Part shown: piece after piece, positions 10,575-22,000 of the stretch
Layout: each line of letters begins with the position of its first letter
Position numbering within the stretch: the stretch's first letter is position 1
Assembly: GCF_026262505.1 (NCBI RefSeq)
Contig: NC_067207.1
Location: forward strand, 8,586,082 to 8,650,081
Source: Trichomonas vaginalis G3
Lineage: Eukaryota; Parabasalia; Trichomonadida; Trichomonadidae
Length of the DNA: 64,000 nt
Reading direction: 5' to 3'
Translations under genes and position numbers: made by a program
Notes under the pieces: generated by a model
The model's database searches: none
The model's input: only the letters and a program-made list of their open reading frames with translations
What the model was told of the DNA's origin: nothing

Positions 10575-10817
10575 TTAATACGGTTGAGGTGTTGGATTTG
10601 GTTGCCAACTTGACTGTGGTGCAGGTTCAGGCTGTTGTATAACAGGAGCTTGCTCTTCTGGTTCAGGGTCTTTAGGTATAATACCAACGAACTGACCTAC
10701 TCTTTTACCAATATTTTTGACACCGTTCCAAATTCCTCTTCCGACAGATTTTATTCCATTCCATATACCTCTTCCAACATTTCGAAAGAAGTTTCCTATT
10801 CTTCCAAAGAAACCCAT
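10575..10817 (-). CDS. Small amphipathic Gly/Trp repeat protein, 80 aa
   Basis: The protein is identical to the one at 35307-35549. The first 45 residues are an amphipathic array, MGFFGRIGNFFRNVGRGIWN followed by two more GR/GK-IWNG turns, positively charged. The tail is Pro/Gln rich. The layout is that of a membrane-disrupting or DNA-condensing virion peptide (compare adenovirus pVI or pX by composition only). Identity between the two copies, beside many frameshifted neighbours, supports a real coding gene. Confidence 0.75.
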   Translation of the reverse strand: MGFFGRIGNFFRNVGRGIWNGIKSVGRGIWNGVKNIGKRVGQFVGIIPKDPEPEEQAPVIQQPEPAPQSSWQPNPTPQPY

Positions 10818-10835
10818 TTTACTATATGTAAAAAT

Positions 10836-11198
10836 CTAATGTCCGCCTAGTCTCTTACGTTTCCTGTTGAGTTCCATAGCATTCTTTAACTGGAGCTCAT
10901 ACATTCTGTTTCTCCTCTGGTAGAAAACATATTCTGGGTCAACTCCTGTGTTCGCGTCATCTGCATAAAGTTGTTTATATCCCACTTCAGGGTTTGTATA
11001 AAACTCTTTCCATCTCATATTTGCATACCATGGTGGCAAACCTAACGCAGCGTCATTTGACATGGCAGTTTGCATTTGTACATCTGTTGGCACTTGACCA
11101 TAGTTTGCCATTGCAGTTTGTATTCTAACTTCATTTGGAATATTCTCTGGGTTTGGTTGTCCAGGTTGCTGTGCATTCGCTAAGTTCTGTGCGTCCAT
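10836..11198 (-). CDS. Conserved Maverick protein, 120 aa
   Basis: Nearly identical to 34926-35288 (one residue differs near the C-terminus). The N-terminus is Asn/Gln/Pro rich with an internal near-repeat, VRIQTAMANYGQVPTD then VQMQTAMSND. The middle is aromatic (LPPWYANMRWKEFYTNPEV) and the C-terminus basic (RKRKRLGGH). The leader AGATATTTTTATCTAATATTAA before ATG is shared. The family is not recognised; a small virion or nucleoprotein is possible. Confidence 0.75.
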   Translation of the reverse strand: MDAQNLANAQQPGQPNPENIPNEVRIQTAMANYGQVPTDVQMQTAMSNDAALGLPPWYANMRWKEFYTNPEVGYKQLYADDANTGVDPEYVFYQRRNRMYELQLKNAMELNRKRKRLGGH

Positions 11199-11221
11199 TT
11201 AATATTAGATAAAAATATCTC

Positions 11222-11352
11222 TTACGAGTACATATACTGAACATTTGCAGGCATTGGTTCATCTTCATATTCTCTATATCTTTCTGCCACGTCAAATAAG
11301 TAAATGACACAATGGAAAAACCTAAAACAAGTAGTCCTATTTCAAACCACAT
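11222..11352 (-). pseudogene. Small membrane protein, one-base frameshift
   Basis: Same start MWFEIGLLVLGF as the 43-aa protein at 34771-34902, but one T is missing in the T-run that follows (GGTTTTTCC against GGTTTTTTCC). This changes the frame after the membrane segment. The original stop corresponds to 11222. It overlaps the end of the methyltransferase gene as in copy B. Confidence 0.75.
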
Positions 11353-12156
11353 TTACTTACTAGTAAAATTTCTTTGTTATGACACTTTCTCCAGTTTATA
11401 GGACCTCTCTCATATTCTATCTTATCGTATCTAAACTCATAGTCATGTATATCCTCTAACCATCTCATGACACTTTCCAAACCACTTTTTATCGGATGTA
11501 AAGTAAAAGCATGGATGGTTATGTAAAACGTCTAAAGTTTCTAAAGAGTCTCTCAAAGTCCAGTCTACTTGGTATTGAAAATCCCATGTGTTATAGAACG
11601 GCGGGTCCACTATAAAGAAAACATTTTCCTTGTCTTTATATTTTTCATACAACTCTGTCCAATAACATCTCACAAACTCTATACCCTCAATATATTTTTC
11701 TATGTCCTCTTTGAAAACATTTGTATAGTTAAGATATAAAACTTTTGACATAAGTGTTTCAATGTCATGAACTCTTATAGCACCACTATATAATAGTCTA
11801 GCAGATATACTATCCCAGTCTATATATTCTGCTTTTTTCAAAACCTCTCTGACAATATCTTTCTTATCTAATGGTATACGTTCCATCTTACCTATAGGTA
11901 TCTTTTCTTTCAACTCACTCAATATTTTGTTTGTGTCTGGTATATGTTTGAGACGGTCCATATAGTTGTCGAAGTCATTGCATATAATCTTTGAGTCAGG
12001 AAATACAGTATGGCACAAATGAGATATATAGAAACTTCCACCGAACAAATCTACAAATGTTAGACCATTCGGTAGTTTCTTAAGTTCTCTCAATATAATA
12101 TCTTTACATTTACTCTTATTTCCAAAGAACGGTAACGGTGGTTTTGTAAAATTCAT
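11337..12156 (-). pseudogene. D12-class DNA adenine methyltransferase, frameshifted
   Basis: The first 237 codons are open and match the B copy, with motif I region FVDLFGGSF and catalytic DPPFYNT. An extra A in a run at about 11493 (GATAAAAAGTGG against GATAAAAGTGG) shifts the frame, so the last 35 or so residues are lost. The expected stop is at 11337-11339. Leader ACATTTTTATTATTATATAA before ATG. Confidence 0.88.
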
Positions 12157-12895
12157 TTATATATAATAATAAAAATGTTTTTTCCTGAAAAGTGACAGAA
12201 AAGCGGTTTTTGACAGATGTTTTATTGTGACTTCTTCGTAAAGACTTTGTTGAGATTTCTTCGTAAATGAGTGTAAATGACCCAAAAATATATTTTAGGG
12301 TAGAAGGGTATATCTAACCTCTTTTCTAACCTCATTTCTACCCTCTTGAATTTTCATGAATTTCTTCGTAAAGACTTTGTTGAGACTTCTTCGTAAAGAC
12401 TTTGTTAAGACTTCTTCGTAAAGACTTTGTTGAGACTTCTTCGTAAAGACTTTGTTGAGATTTCTTCGTAAAGACTTTGTTGAGATTTCTTCGTAAATGA
12501 CCCTAGTAGTATATTTTTGGTGTAAATTTCATGAAAATTCAAGAGGGTAGAAAAGAGGTTAGAAAAGAGGTTAGATATACCCTTCTACCCTAAAATATAT
12601 TTTTGGTGTAAATTTCATGAAAATTCAAGAGGGTAGAAAAGAGGTTAGAAAAGAGGTTAGATATACCCTTCTACCCTAAAATATATTTTTGGGTCATTTA
12701 CACTCATGAACTTTCTTGTCTATGTTTTGTCAAGACTTCTTCGTAAAGACTTTGTCAAGACTTCTTCATAAAGACTTTGTTGAGACTTCTTCGTATATGT
12801 TTTGTCAAGACTTCTTCGTAAATGTTTTGTCAAGACTTCTTCGTAAAGACTTTGTCAAGACTTCTTCGTAAATGTTTTGTCAAGACTTCATTTAT
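12157..12895. repeat. Subterminal tandem repeats of Maverick A
   Basis: At least fifteen copies of a 25-bp unit (GACTTCTTCGTAAAGACTTT with GTTGA or GTCAA) lie in 12228-12510 and 12720-12895. Between them, two 87-bp units (12515 and 12602) hold AAGAGGGTAGAAAAGAGG, TACCCTTCTACCCTAAAATA and TTTCATGAAAATTC. Copy B has no such block between its terminal repeat and the methyltransferase, so about 700 bp of repeats were gained here or lost there. There is no gene. Confidence 0.85.
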
Positions 12896-12945
12896 ACTAA
12901 ACATCTTCAGGGCTAGAAGGCACGAAGTGCCTGGAAGCCCCACTA

Positions 12946-12979
<34 letters not shown>
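12896..12979. repeat. Right terminal repeat of Maverick A with hairpin and T32
   Basis: TACTAAACATCTTCAG, then GGCTAGAAGGCAC-GAA-GTGCCTGGAAGCC (an inverted repeat with a 3-base loop), CCACTACC, and 32 T at 12948-12979. It matches the outer 65 bp or so of both ends of Maverick B. The rest of B's 228-bp terminal repeat is replaced by tandem repeats. Host sequence resumes at 12980, 113 bp before the dynein start codon. Confidence 0.88.
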
Positions 12980-12981
<2 letters not shown>

Positions 12982-13092
12982 ATTAGATTGGATACTGCCC
13001 AGGTAGTCCATTTTAGTTAACAGTGTAATATTCGCAATGTAAACAATATAAAACGAGATTTTGTTGTCACGTTTTTTGCCTGTTTAAAATTT

Positions 13093-16000
13093 ATGAGTTC
13101 GTTCGAGTGGAAGCGCGCCTTTGGAAGGGACAGCGCTTTAATCCAGTCGGTCGAAAATAACGACGCATTAATGGATTTATTTAGCCAAATTGATGAAGAA
13201 ATATCGAAAATGAACTCATATGATGCAAATCATATTACAGATATATCAATTTGTGTTGATAATCTCTCAGATAACCTCTCAAATCTGTGGGAAGACTCAG
13301 AACTTACAGAAATTGACCAGAAAACATTCGTCCGTATGACAATGTTGATGGATAAAGTCATTATCAACACAATTGATCGCATTTTCGATCAACTTGAAAT
13401 AGTATCAATGAAAAAGGGCATCTTGAAGAAGATTAGATCGTTTGTTCAATCTTACATTCAATCAATAGAACGCGTTACATCGCCAAATACGCATACTTCT
13501 AAACCTTGGAATATGGATAAGTATACTCCAAAGCAGATGTATGCCCTTGATACATTAATTGCTAAATTCAAGGATGAAGTCGTAAGAATAATTAACGACC
13601 TTTCTGGGCTTTTAGACGCAGATGAGCAAGATGCATTACACTTCTCATCGATCGTTAACTCAGCATCTTCCTTAATACCTACGAAAATGCTAAGCATTCC
13701 CAATAGAATTTGGGAAGCCCAATACAAATTATTCGCTTCTCGTTTAGTACAAGCAGAAAAATGCGCAGCTTCGAAATTACATACGCAGTTGATGGACTCT
13801 GCGTCATCACCTGAGGTTATTCTTCAGATTTTTAAGGATCATTCCGCTTTATTAACAAGACCAAGCGCTATTCAAGAGCTTGGCCACGAATTTTCACAGG
13901 CATCAAACTATATTTCAACTCGCGCACAGAAAATACTTAACGATATTGGCAAGAAACGCTCAAATGATACTTCAGTCAATAATTTAATTTGGTATCAGCA
14001 AAAGAAAGTTATTATTCAAGGATATATGAAATTTGTTGGCAGTTTACCAGACTCTGGCAGCTTATCAACAGAGTTAAATACAATTAATGATGAACTTAAG
14101 AATTTCTCCCAAAATATGTGGAATTTATGGGTTAACCAGATCAAGACAAGGATTTCCTCTTCATTAAGAGTCCCAGAAGATGGAAGTCTCGTTGATTTTG
14201 GCGCTAATACTGGAGGAAATCTCGAAGTTAAGTTTACTGATGATCTTTTCCAATTCCTTCAGGAAGCAAATCAATTACAAGCTGTTAAAATCACATTACC
14301 ACCTAAAATTTCCGAACTTGTTCAAAGAGCAGAACCATTATACAAACAAGCCCTCGTAATGCAGAGAGTTTCTATGTTCTACAATAACATGGCTGATAGA
14401 ATCATCAAGTATCAGAGGCCAATGCTGCTCCAACCTGCAACTGAATTCGAAAAATTAGTTAAAAGTGTCAAATCCTTAAATTCTACATCAGCTCCTAAGA
14501 TGCTTTCAGCTCTACAACTCTCGTTATCCAACATTATGTCTCAAAATTCACAAATTTCTGCAGAAAATACAACAATACAGAAAAAGATTAAAGAATTATT
14601 CGATGTAGACCTTATCGATAAGCGCCATAAATGGACACAATCAGTACAAGAGATGAGACAGATCGTTAAATCATGCGTAGAAAAAGGTTTCCAAAATTCT
14701 CAGTTTTGGACATTACATCTTGACTCACAAATCTACAAAGCTCTTAGATACCAATTCAGATCTTCGCTTCTTTCTATTTCAGAGCGAACAGCTCAGATTG
14801 ATGTATCTTTAATATTTGCTGACGGAAGAACACAGTTTAGACCAACAATCCAAGAGGTCAGAAGGATGTACTACCAGAATGTCAGCGATATTTTTGCTTT
14901 TCCAAGGACATTCAAAGGTATCTCAAATGATTCCTCATTTTTCGCTCCAATTTCTGCTCAAGCCTCCGATGTTATCCTCTACGTATATGAAAAAGGCGAA
15001 ACAAACATCCGTAAGTTCATCGAACACCAAAATTCTTTCAAAGAATGGGAAGTTTTGGCCCAAAACATGGATGAAGCCCAAAAGCGCTGCGAGACAATCA
15101 TAGAGCTTGCAAGTGATTGGAAATCCAACATCAATTTAATCCCAACAAGAAAAGAATCCATCAACAAAATTGAGGATACAACCGTTATCGGCTGTTTCAA
15201 AATTGATAACACACAGGCCAAAGAAGGATTCAGGCGTCTTGTTTCCCAGTTCCAGAGCACCTTATTTGTTGCGTTAAGAAAGACATTACGTGATGAATTT
15301 GAGCGTGTTGAAGCCTTCGTAAAAGATGGAATGTCATTAGTTACAGGCAACTTTGATACAGCGGAAGCCATTGCAGAATCTCGTTCGAAATTCACAGAAC
15401 TCGCGAGAAACAAAGTTGACACTGAAATGACATTTACAAGTCTTGAAGAAAAGGTCAATTTGTTGAAGATGAGAGAATCAATTGACGAAGAAACAACAGA
15501 GTTCAACAAATTGAGACAACAATGGAAAGAACTGACAGAAAAGATGGAATCATTCGATGCAAACGTTGCTTCTCAATTCGAGAACGTTAAGAACAAGATG
15601 AGAGATGAATTTGCACAGTTAAAGATTGAGATCCACAACTTCAAATTGAGATGGGATGAAATGAAACCACACAATGTCGATATGGATGATGACTCTGTTG
15701 TTGTTTCTATCCCACAAACTCTTAAGCAGTTCAATGAACAAGCACAGCAACTTCACGAGAAATATGATAAACTCGCGAAACCTTTGGCTGATTTCGATGA
15801 AAACGTTCAAATAGAAGAACTCGAGGAATTCGATAAGGAATTCAAGCAGCAAGAACAAGCCATTGATTTGCTCATTGAATGGAGAGATACTTATACAGAA
15901 ATCGCTTCTCAAAAGTGGTCTGAAGCTTCTGCAAAACTCTTCCATGTCGAAGATTTCTTGAACCAATGGTCCCAGAAAATCACTCAATTGGAATATACTT

Positions 16001-19000
16001 CTGATGCTGCACTTTACATCGATGAAAAAGTGAAGCATTACAAGTCTATTTACCCATTCCTTAAATACGCAAGAGGTGATGACTGGACTGACCAACACTG
16101 GGCAGTTTTCTTCAGAATGGTCTCTCTTCCTCCGAACCAAACAGCTCAAGATTTGTTGTTAGGAGACATAATCGAAGTTGGTGACCAAATTCAATCGAAT
16201 ATCAAACAAATTAAGGAACTCGCTGAACGCGCAAGAGGCGAAAACACAATCAGAACATCTCTTGAAGAAGTCAGATCTTGGTTCTCAACAACAAACTTCC
16301 AATGGTTCGAACATACTTTCGCTCAAAGAACGACATTTATCGTTCAAGGATGGAAACAAATTTTGTCAGATTTGGCAGATAAACAGTCATTGATTGGTTC
16401 TTTGAAGGATTCACAGTACGTCAAAGCATTCCAGTCAGATGTTGACTTATGGGATAAGAAGTCTGTTGCTTTGTCAACATCATTAAGACTGTTGAATGAA
16501 ATCCAAAGAAGATGGCTCCATTTAGAACCAGTTTTCGTAAAGAAAGCTCTTCCAGAACACCAAGATTCCTTTGAAGTCGTTGATAAAGAGTTCAGAGATA
16601 TCATGAGAAGACTCAAAGATGCAAATAGAGCTGCTGCAGCTGCCGATCTCAATCCAGATCAACTTGAAAAGATCTTACAGAAATTAGATGCATTGAACAG
16701 AGTCTTAAATGTCTTCTTGGAACATAAAAGAGACAACTTTTCAAGATTCTATTTCATTGGTGATGAAGATCTTCTTGAAATCATCGGCCAAGCATCAGAA
16801 GATGCAATAATCATCCAAGCACATCTTAAGAAACTCTTCCAAGGTGTTCATTCCGTTGTTTTTGATGGTTCAAACACAAAAATCATCGCTGTTTGCTCTT
16901 CCTTAGGCGAAAGAGTTGATTTGAAGAATCCAATCATTTGCCAAGGCCCTGTTGAAGAATGGCTGATGACATTATCAAATGAAGTATCAGACACTCTCAA
17001 AGCAATTTTGACTGAAATGATCAAGACAAAGCCAAATAAAGATTACTTCAAATATCCATCACAACTCACTTTACTTTACCATCAAATCAGATTCACTGCG
17101 ATGGTTGAAAAAGTCAAAGATGTTGATAAATTATCTAAATACGTCGAAGACACTTTGATGGATTTAGTTTCTTGCGACACACAAGATGAATTACAGAGAT
17201 ACACTGCAAGATCATTAATCATCGAATTTGTCAGATTCAGACAAGTTGTTGATGATTTGAGAAACCCAGGAATGTGGAACTGGAAGAAACAGTTAAGGTT
17301 CTACTTCAGGAGTGGAATTTGCTACGCAGAAATGGGTGATAGCGTCATTCCTTACGGTTACGAATACCAAGGAAATCCACAACGTTTGGTTTACACAAAT
17401 CTGACAGCCAAATGTTATTTGACACTTTGCGAAGGTATTTCATTAGGTTACGGTGGCAATCCATACGGTCCAGCAGGTACAGGAAAGACAGAATCAGTTA
17501 AAGCTCTCGGCCAAGCACTCGGAAGACAAGTTCTCGTTTTCAATTGCGACGAAGCAATTGATGTCCAATCAATGTGCAGAATTTTCACAGGCTTAGTCAT
17601 GGGAGGTGCCTGGGGTTGTTTCGATGAATTCAACCGTCTCGATGAAGAAGTTCTTTCCGCTCTTTCACAACAGATCCAAGTCATTCAGACAGCCATTCTC
17701 AACAAAGCATCAAATGTCGAATTGCTCGGCAGAAACATCAATGTCAATCCAAATGCCGGTATTTATGTCACATTGAACCCAGCAGGAAAAGGTTACGGAG
17801 GCCGTTCCAAGTTACCTTCAAACTTAACTGCTTTGTTCAGAGCTGTAGCTATGTCCGCACCAGATAACGAACTTATCGCTGAAGTCCTTATGTATTCACA
17901 AGGATTCAAGTGCGCAAGAGCTCTTTCCAAACAAATTGTTTTGGTTTTCGCTCTCTGCAAACAATTGTTGTCTCCAGAAATCCACTACGATTGGGGTCTT
18001 CGTTCCCTTAAATCCATCTTAAGTACTGCAGAACAGTGGATGAACAACATGGACGGAGATGTCGATGAACCAGCATTGTTAGTTAAGGCATTGAGAGTTT
18101 CCACATTGTCTAAATTAACATTTGCAGACAGAGTTGCTTTTGAACAGATTATTTCCGATGTTTTCCCGAATGTTCAAATCAACAAAGTCGAAGAATTCGA
18201 GTTGAGAACAGCTGCAAGCGAAGTCATCAAAGAGATGAAGATTGTCGAGTTACCACACCAAGTTGACAAGATGCTTCAGATGTGGGAATCAATCAACCAA
18301 AGAACTGGAGTCGTTTTAACAGGTCCAAGTGGTTGTGGAAAGACAACATTATGGACTTTGTTACAAAAGACATTGGATAAAATCGGTGTCAAAGTCGATA
18401 TCGAAGTTATGAATCCAAAGTCAATGCCAAGACAGAGATTGTTAGGCAGAGTCGATTACGATACTCGTGAATGGTTTGATGGTGTATTAACAAGAGCAGC
18501 AAGAAGAGCTGTTGCATCATCAAACAGAACATGGATTGTTTGCGATGGTGATATCGACCCAGAATGGATTGAATCATTAAACTCAGTTCTCGATGATAAC
18601 AGGTTGTTGACATTACCAAATGGTGAACGTATCCAATTCGATTCTAAAGTCAATTTCGTGTTCGAATCACATTCCCTTGAACACGCTTCTCCAGCTACAG
18701 TTTCAAGAATGGCTGTTATTTTGTTGGCTCCTGAAGATTTGACTGTTGAAAATGTTTGCACGGCTTGGGTCAACAAATGGCCAAAAGATTCAAGAGTTCC
18801 TTATCTCATGGAGCAGTTGTTCTACAGAACAATTGATGCTCTCGTAAAGAAATCGAACTCTTTCGTCATCGGATCAACAACATTTGGTTTGACAACAACC
18901 GTTTTGTCACATCTCAATTTGATTTCAGGAAATTCTGATTCTGAGTTCATCAACGCCCTTATTAGAGGTTCTGTCTGCATTTTACCACCACAAGAACAAC

Positions 19001-22000
19001 CAGCATTCGCAGCAGATATCTATAAATGGGCAAATCAATTGGGATTGAGTACAACAGGTATTGATCCAGCAAACATTTTAGATCAATACTGGAATGGCTC
19101 AACATTACAGTTATTCGATTTCCATCCTGCTCCACCAACAGTTCCTGCCATCGATTCATCCAGTTTGCCATTAGTTTCAACAACAGAAGTACAAAGAACT
19201 ATCCACACAATAAAGAACTGGATCGAAACAGGACAGCCAATGATGTTGGTCGGACCAAGAGGAAGTGGAAAGACAACGGTTTTGACACATCTTTTCAAGT
19301 TGTTGCCATCAACAACAACCATTGTTTTGAACTGTTCCGCACAAACAGATGCAGCAAGTTTGATGACAAAATTGATGCAGCAATGTACAATTGCATCAAC
19401 AGCTTCTGGACAAGTTTTAAGACCAAGAAACACAGAGAAAGCTTTAGTTTTCTTCAAGAATTTCGATTTGCCAAGACCAGATAAATGGGGAACAGTTCAA
19501 TTAGTTTCATTCATGCAACAGATCTTAACACATGGAGGTTTCTACAACGAAGAACTCCAGTGGATCACATTGGAAAGAATCCAATTTGTCTTCTCAATGT
19601 CATCTGCGGAAAAGAGACCAATTTCACCTCGTTTCACATCAATCATCAGAATTGCAGCGATGCACAACACAGAAGCATCACAATTACAGGTCATTTATTC
19701 CCATTATCTCACAGAAATTCTCAAGAAGACAGACTACAACGATAACTCCAAAGTCCAAGCAGTTGCTGCTGCAATGGTCAGAGTTTTTCAGAAGTTCTCA
19801 ACTGGATTTTCAATTGATGAATATCCACATTACGATTTCACTTACAGAGACATCACACGATGGGTTGTCCAGCTTCAAAGATACATCCACAACTCGAATA
19901 CTTTCACTCCAAACATCATAATCTATGAAGGTATCAAACACTTCGCAAATAGATTGTCTAGTTTGAGTGACAGAACAAGAATGATCAAAGAAATCAAACA
20001 GATCTTTAGAGACAATCTACCAATATTCGAAGAAACAGATTTCGAGTATTGCAACTATCAAATCGATACAAATGACAAAGCTCCTTTGTATCTAGTTCAA
20101 ATGGAAAGACAAACAGCTCAAGAAGCTTTCCAGAAATTGATTGTTTCTTACGAAAGAGAAATGGGTCATTTGGACATCTTCAGAATGCAAGACACAGAAT
20201 GGCTTGCCAATGTTTTAACAGCAACAATCGCTATGCCATCATCAAACATTGTTGCAATCACCGTTCCTGGTTTGTTCTTCACAGAAATATTAAGAGTTAT
20301 TTGCCATTCTAATGGTATCGAAATCTATTCACCACCAATGCTCGCTGACTTTTCTAATGCTACATTTATGGCATTCCTTAAAGATTTGATACCAAAAGTT
20401 ACAGGAAAAGATGAAGAAGTTGTTTTGTTGATGGAAGATTTCATGTTTGTTGATAACGCAATTTTGGATGCATTGAATTCTTTGATGGCTTCAGGAGAAG
20501 TCGGTGGTTTATTCTCACAGACAGAATTCGATTCATTGGTTGCTTCTATTCAAGGAGAACTTAGAGAATCGAACACAAACATGACACCACAAGAATTCTA
20601 TTGCGCCAAAGTAAGAAGATTGATTCATGTTGTTATTGTTCTTAATCCAGAACATTCAGCATTCAGATCTTTCTTCAATTTCGCACCATCATTTGTTTCC
20701 GATGCATCAATCATTTGGGCAACAGAATTATCTCAACAATCATTGATGACAATTCCACGCCAAATCTTGTTGCAAGAAGGAGATTCAGCATTGAATTCAG
20801 ACAATTTGACCAAGTTGAATCCAATGTTTGCTTCAACATTCCAAGCTGTCAAAGAAGCACCAATCAAATACAGCGAATTCCTCAGACTTTACTTGAATTT
20901 GTTCAACAAGAAACAGAAGGAATTGGCTGAGAAGAAAGGCAGATTGGACATTGGTTTGGCCAAACTCAACGAGGCAGCTAAAACTGTCGATACTTTGTCC
21001 GGCGAAATTCAGGCGAAGAAGACTGTTTTGTCAGGCAAAGAGAAAGATGCAAACGACGCAATGGAAAGAATCAAGAAGGCTGTCGCTGAATGCTCTTCTC
21101 AACAAACAAAGATCGAAAAGATGCAGGGAACATTGAGTGAAGAAGAGAAATTCCTTCAGTCAGAACAAACAAAGATCGAAGCAGAACTCGGAACAATTCA
21201 GCCAGAAATCGATGCAGCTCTTGAAGCCGTAGGAAAGATCAGAAGAGAACATCTTGCTGAAGTCAGAGCTCTCGCTAAACCACCACAAGCCATCAGCGAA
21301 GTTATGTCTGGTGTTTTGATGATGCTAGGTGAAAATGAGTTGTCATGGGCATCAATCAAGAAGATCATGGGTTCTGATAACTTCACAAACAGAATCATGA
21401 AGTTCGATGCAAAATCATTGACACCAGAAATCATCAACAACGTTGCAAGGCACTTGAAACAGAAAGGAATGTTCTTTGAAGACGCAACAATTAGAAAAGC
21501 TTCACAAGCCGTCGCTCCTTTGGCACAATGGGTTAAAGCAAACGTTAGATTCTTCTCTGTTTTGGAGAAGGTTGAACCTCTCAGACAGAAGAATGAACAA
21601 TACGCTTCCGAAATCCAGAAGAAGAGGTTAACTCTCAAAGAATTACAAGACAAGAAAGCTAAAGTCGACAAACAAGTTGCAGAATTCCAAGAACAATTCA
21701 GAATCACAACGAAAGAAGCTCAGCAACTTAAGAATGAAGTATCTCTGGCAGAACAGAATCTTCATGACGCTGAGCAGCTCTTCTCCAAGCTCAAAGACGA
21801 AAGAACAAGATGGGACACACAGAGAAACCAAATTTCTGCAATGTTGACTTCCCTTCCTAAAGAAGTTTTACTTGCAGCCGCTGTTGGAACATTCTGCGGA
21901 CCATTCCCAGAAGATGAGAGAAAGAAGATGGTCTCATTATGGTTACCAATCGCCAAACAAGCTCCAGATGCAACATTCAACATGGGCAAGTTCATGTACA

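Larger units (their letters stand above)
1..12979. mobile_element. Maverick/Polinton element A, partial (left part outside window)
   Basis: This is a second copy of the element at 33569-59533, in reverse orientation. Order and sequence match gene for gene: methyltransferase, small membrane protein, 120-aa protein, 80-aa protein, PX1, fibre, integrase, 133-aa protein, 50-aa protein, 188-aa protein, DNA polymerase B, PX2, KilA-N. The right end carries the same terminal motif and a T-run of 32 at 12948-12979. Only the left half of the map is present, so the packaging and capsid genes, if they exist, lie outside. Many genes have single-base indels against copy B, mostly in A or T runs. It lacks the HNH gene of copy B and has its own transposon insertion at 8207-9159. 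Confidence 0.93.
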
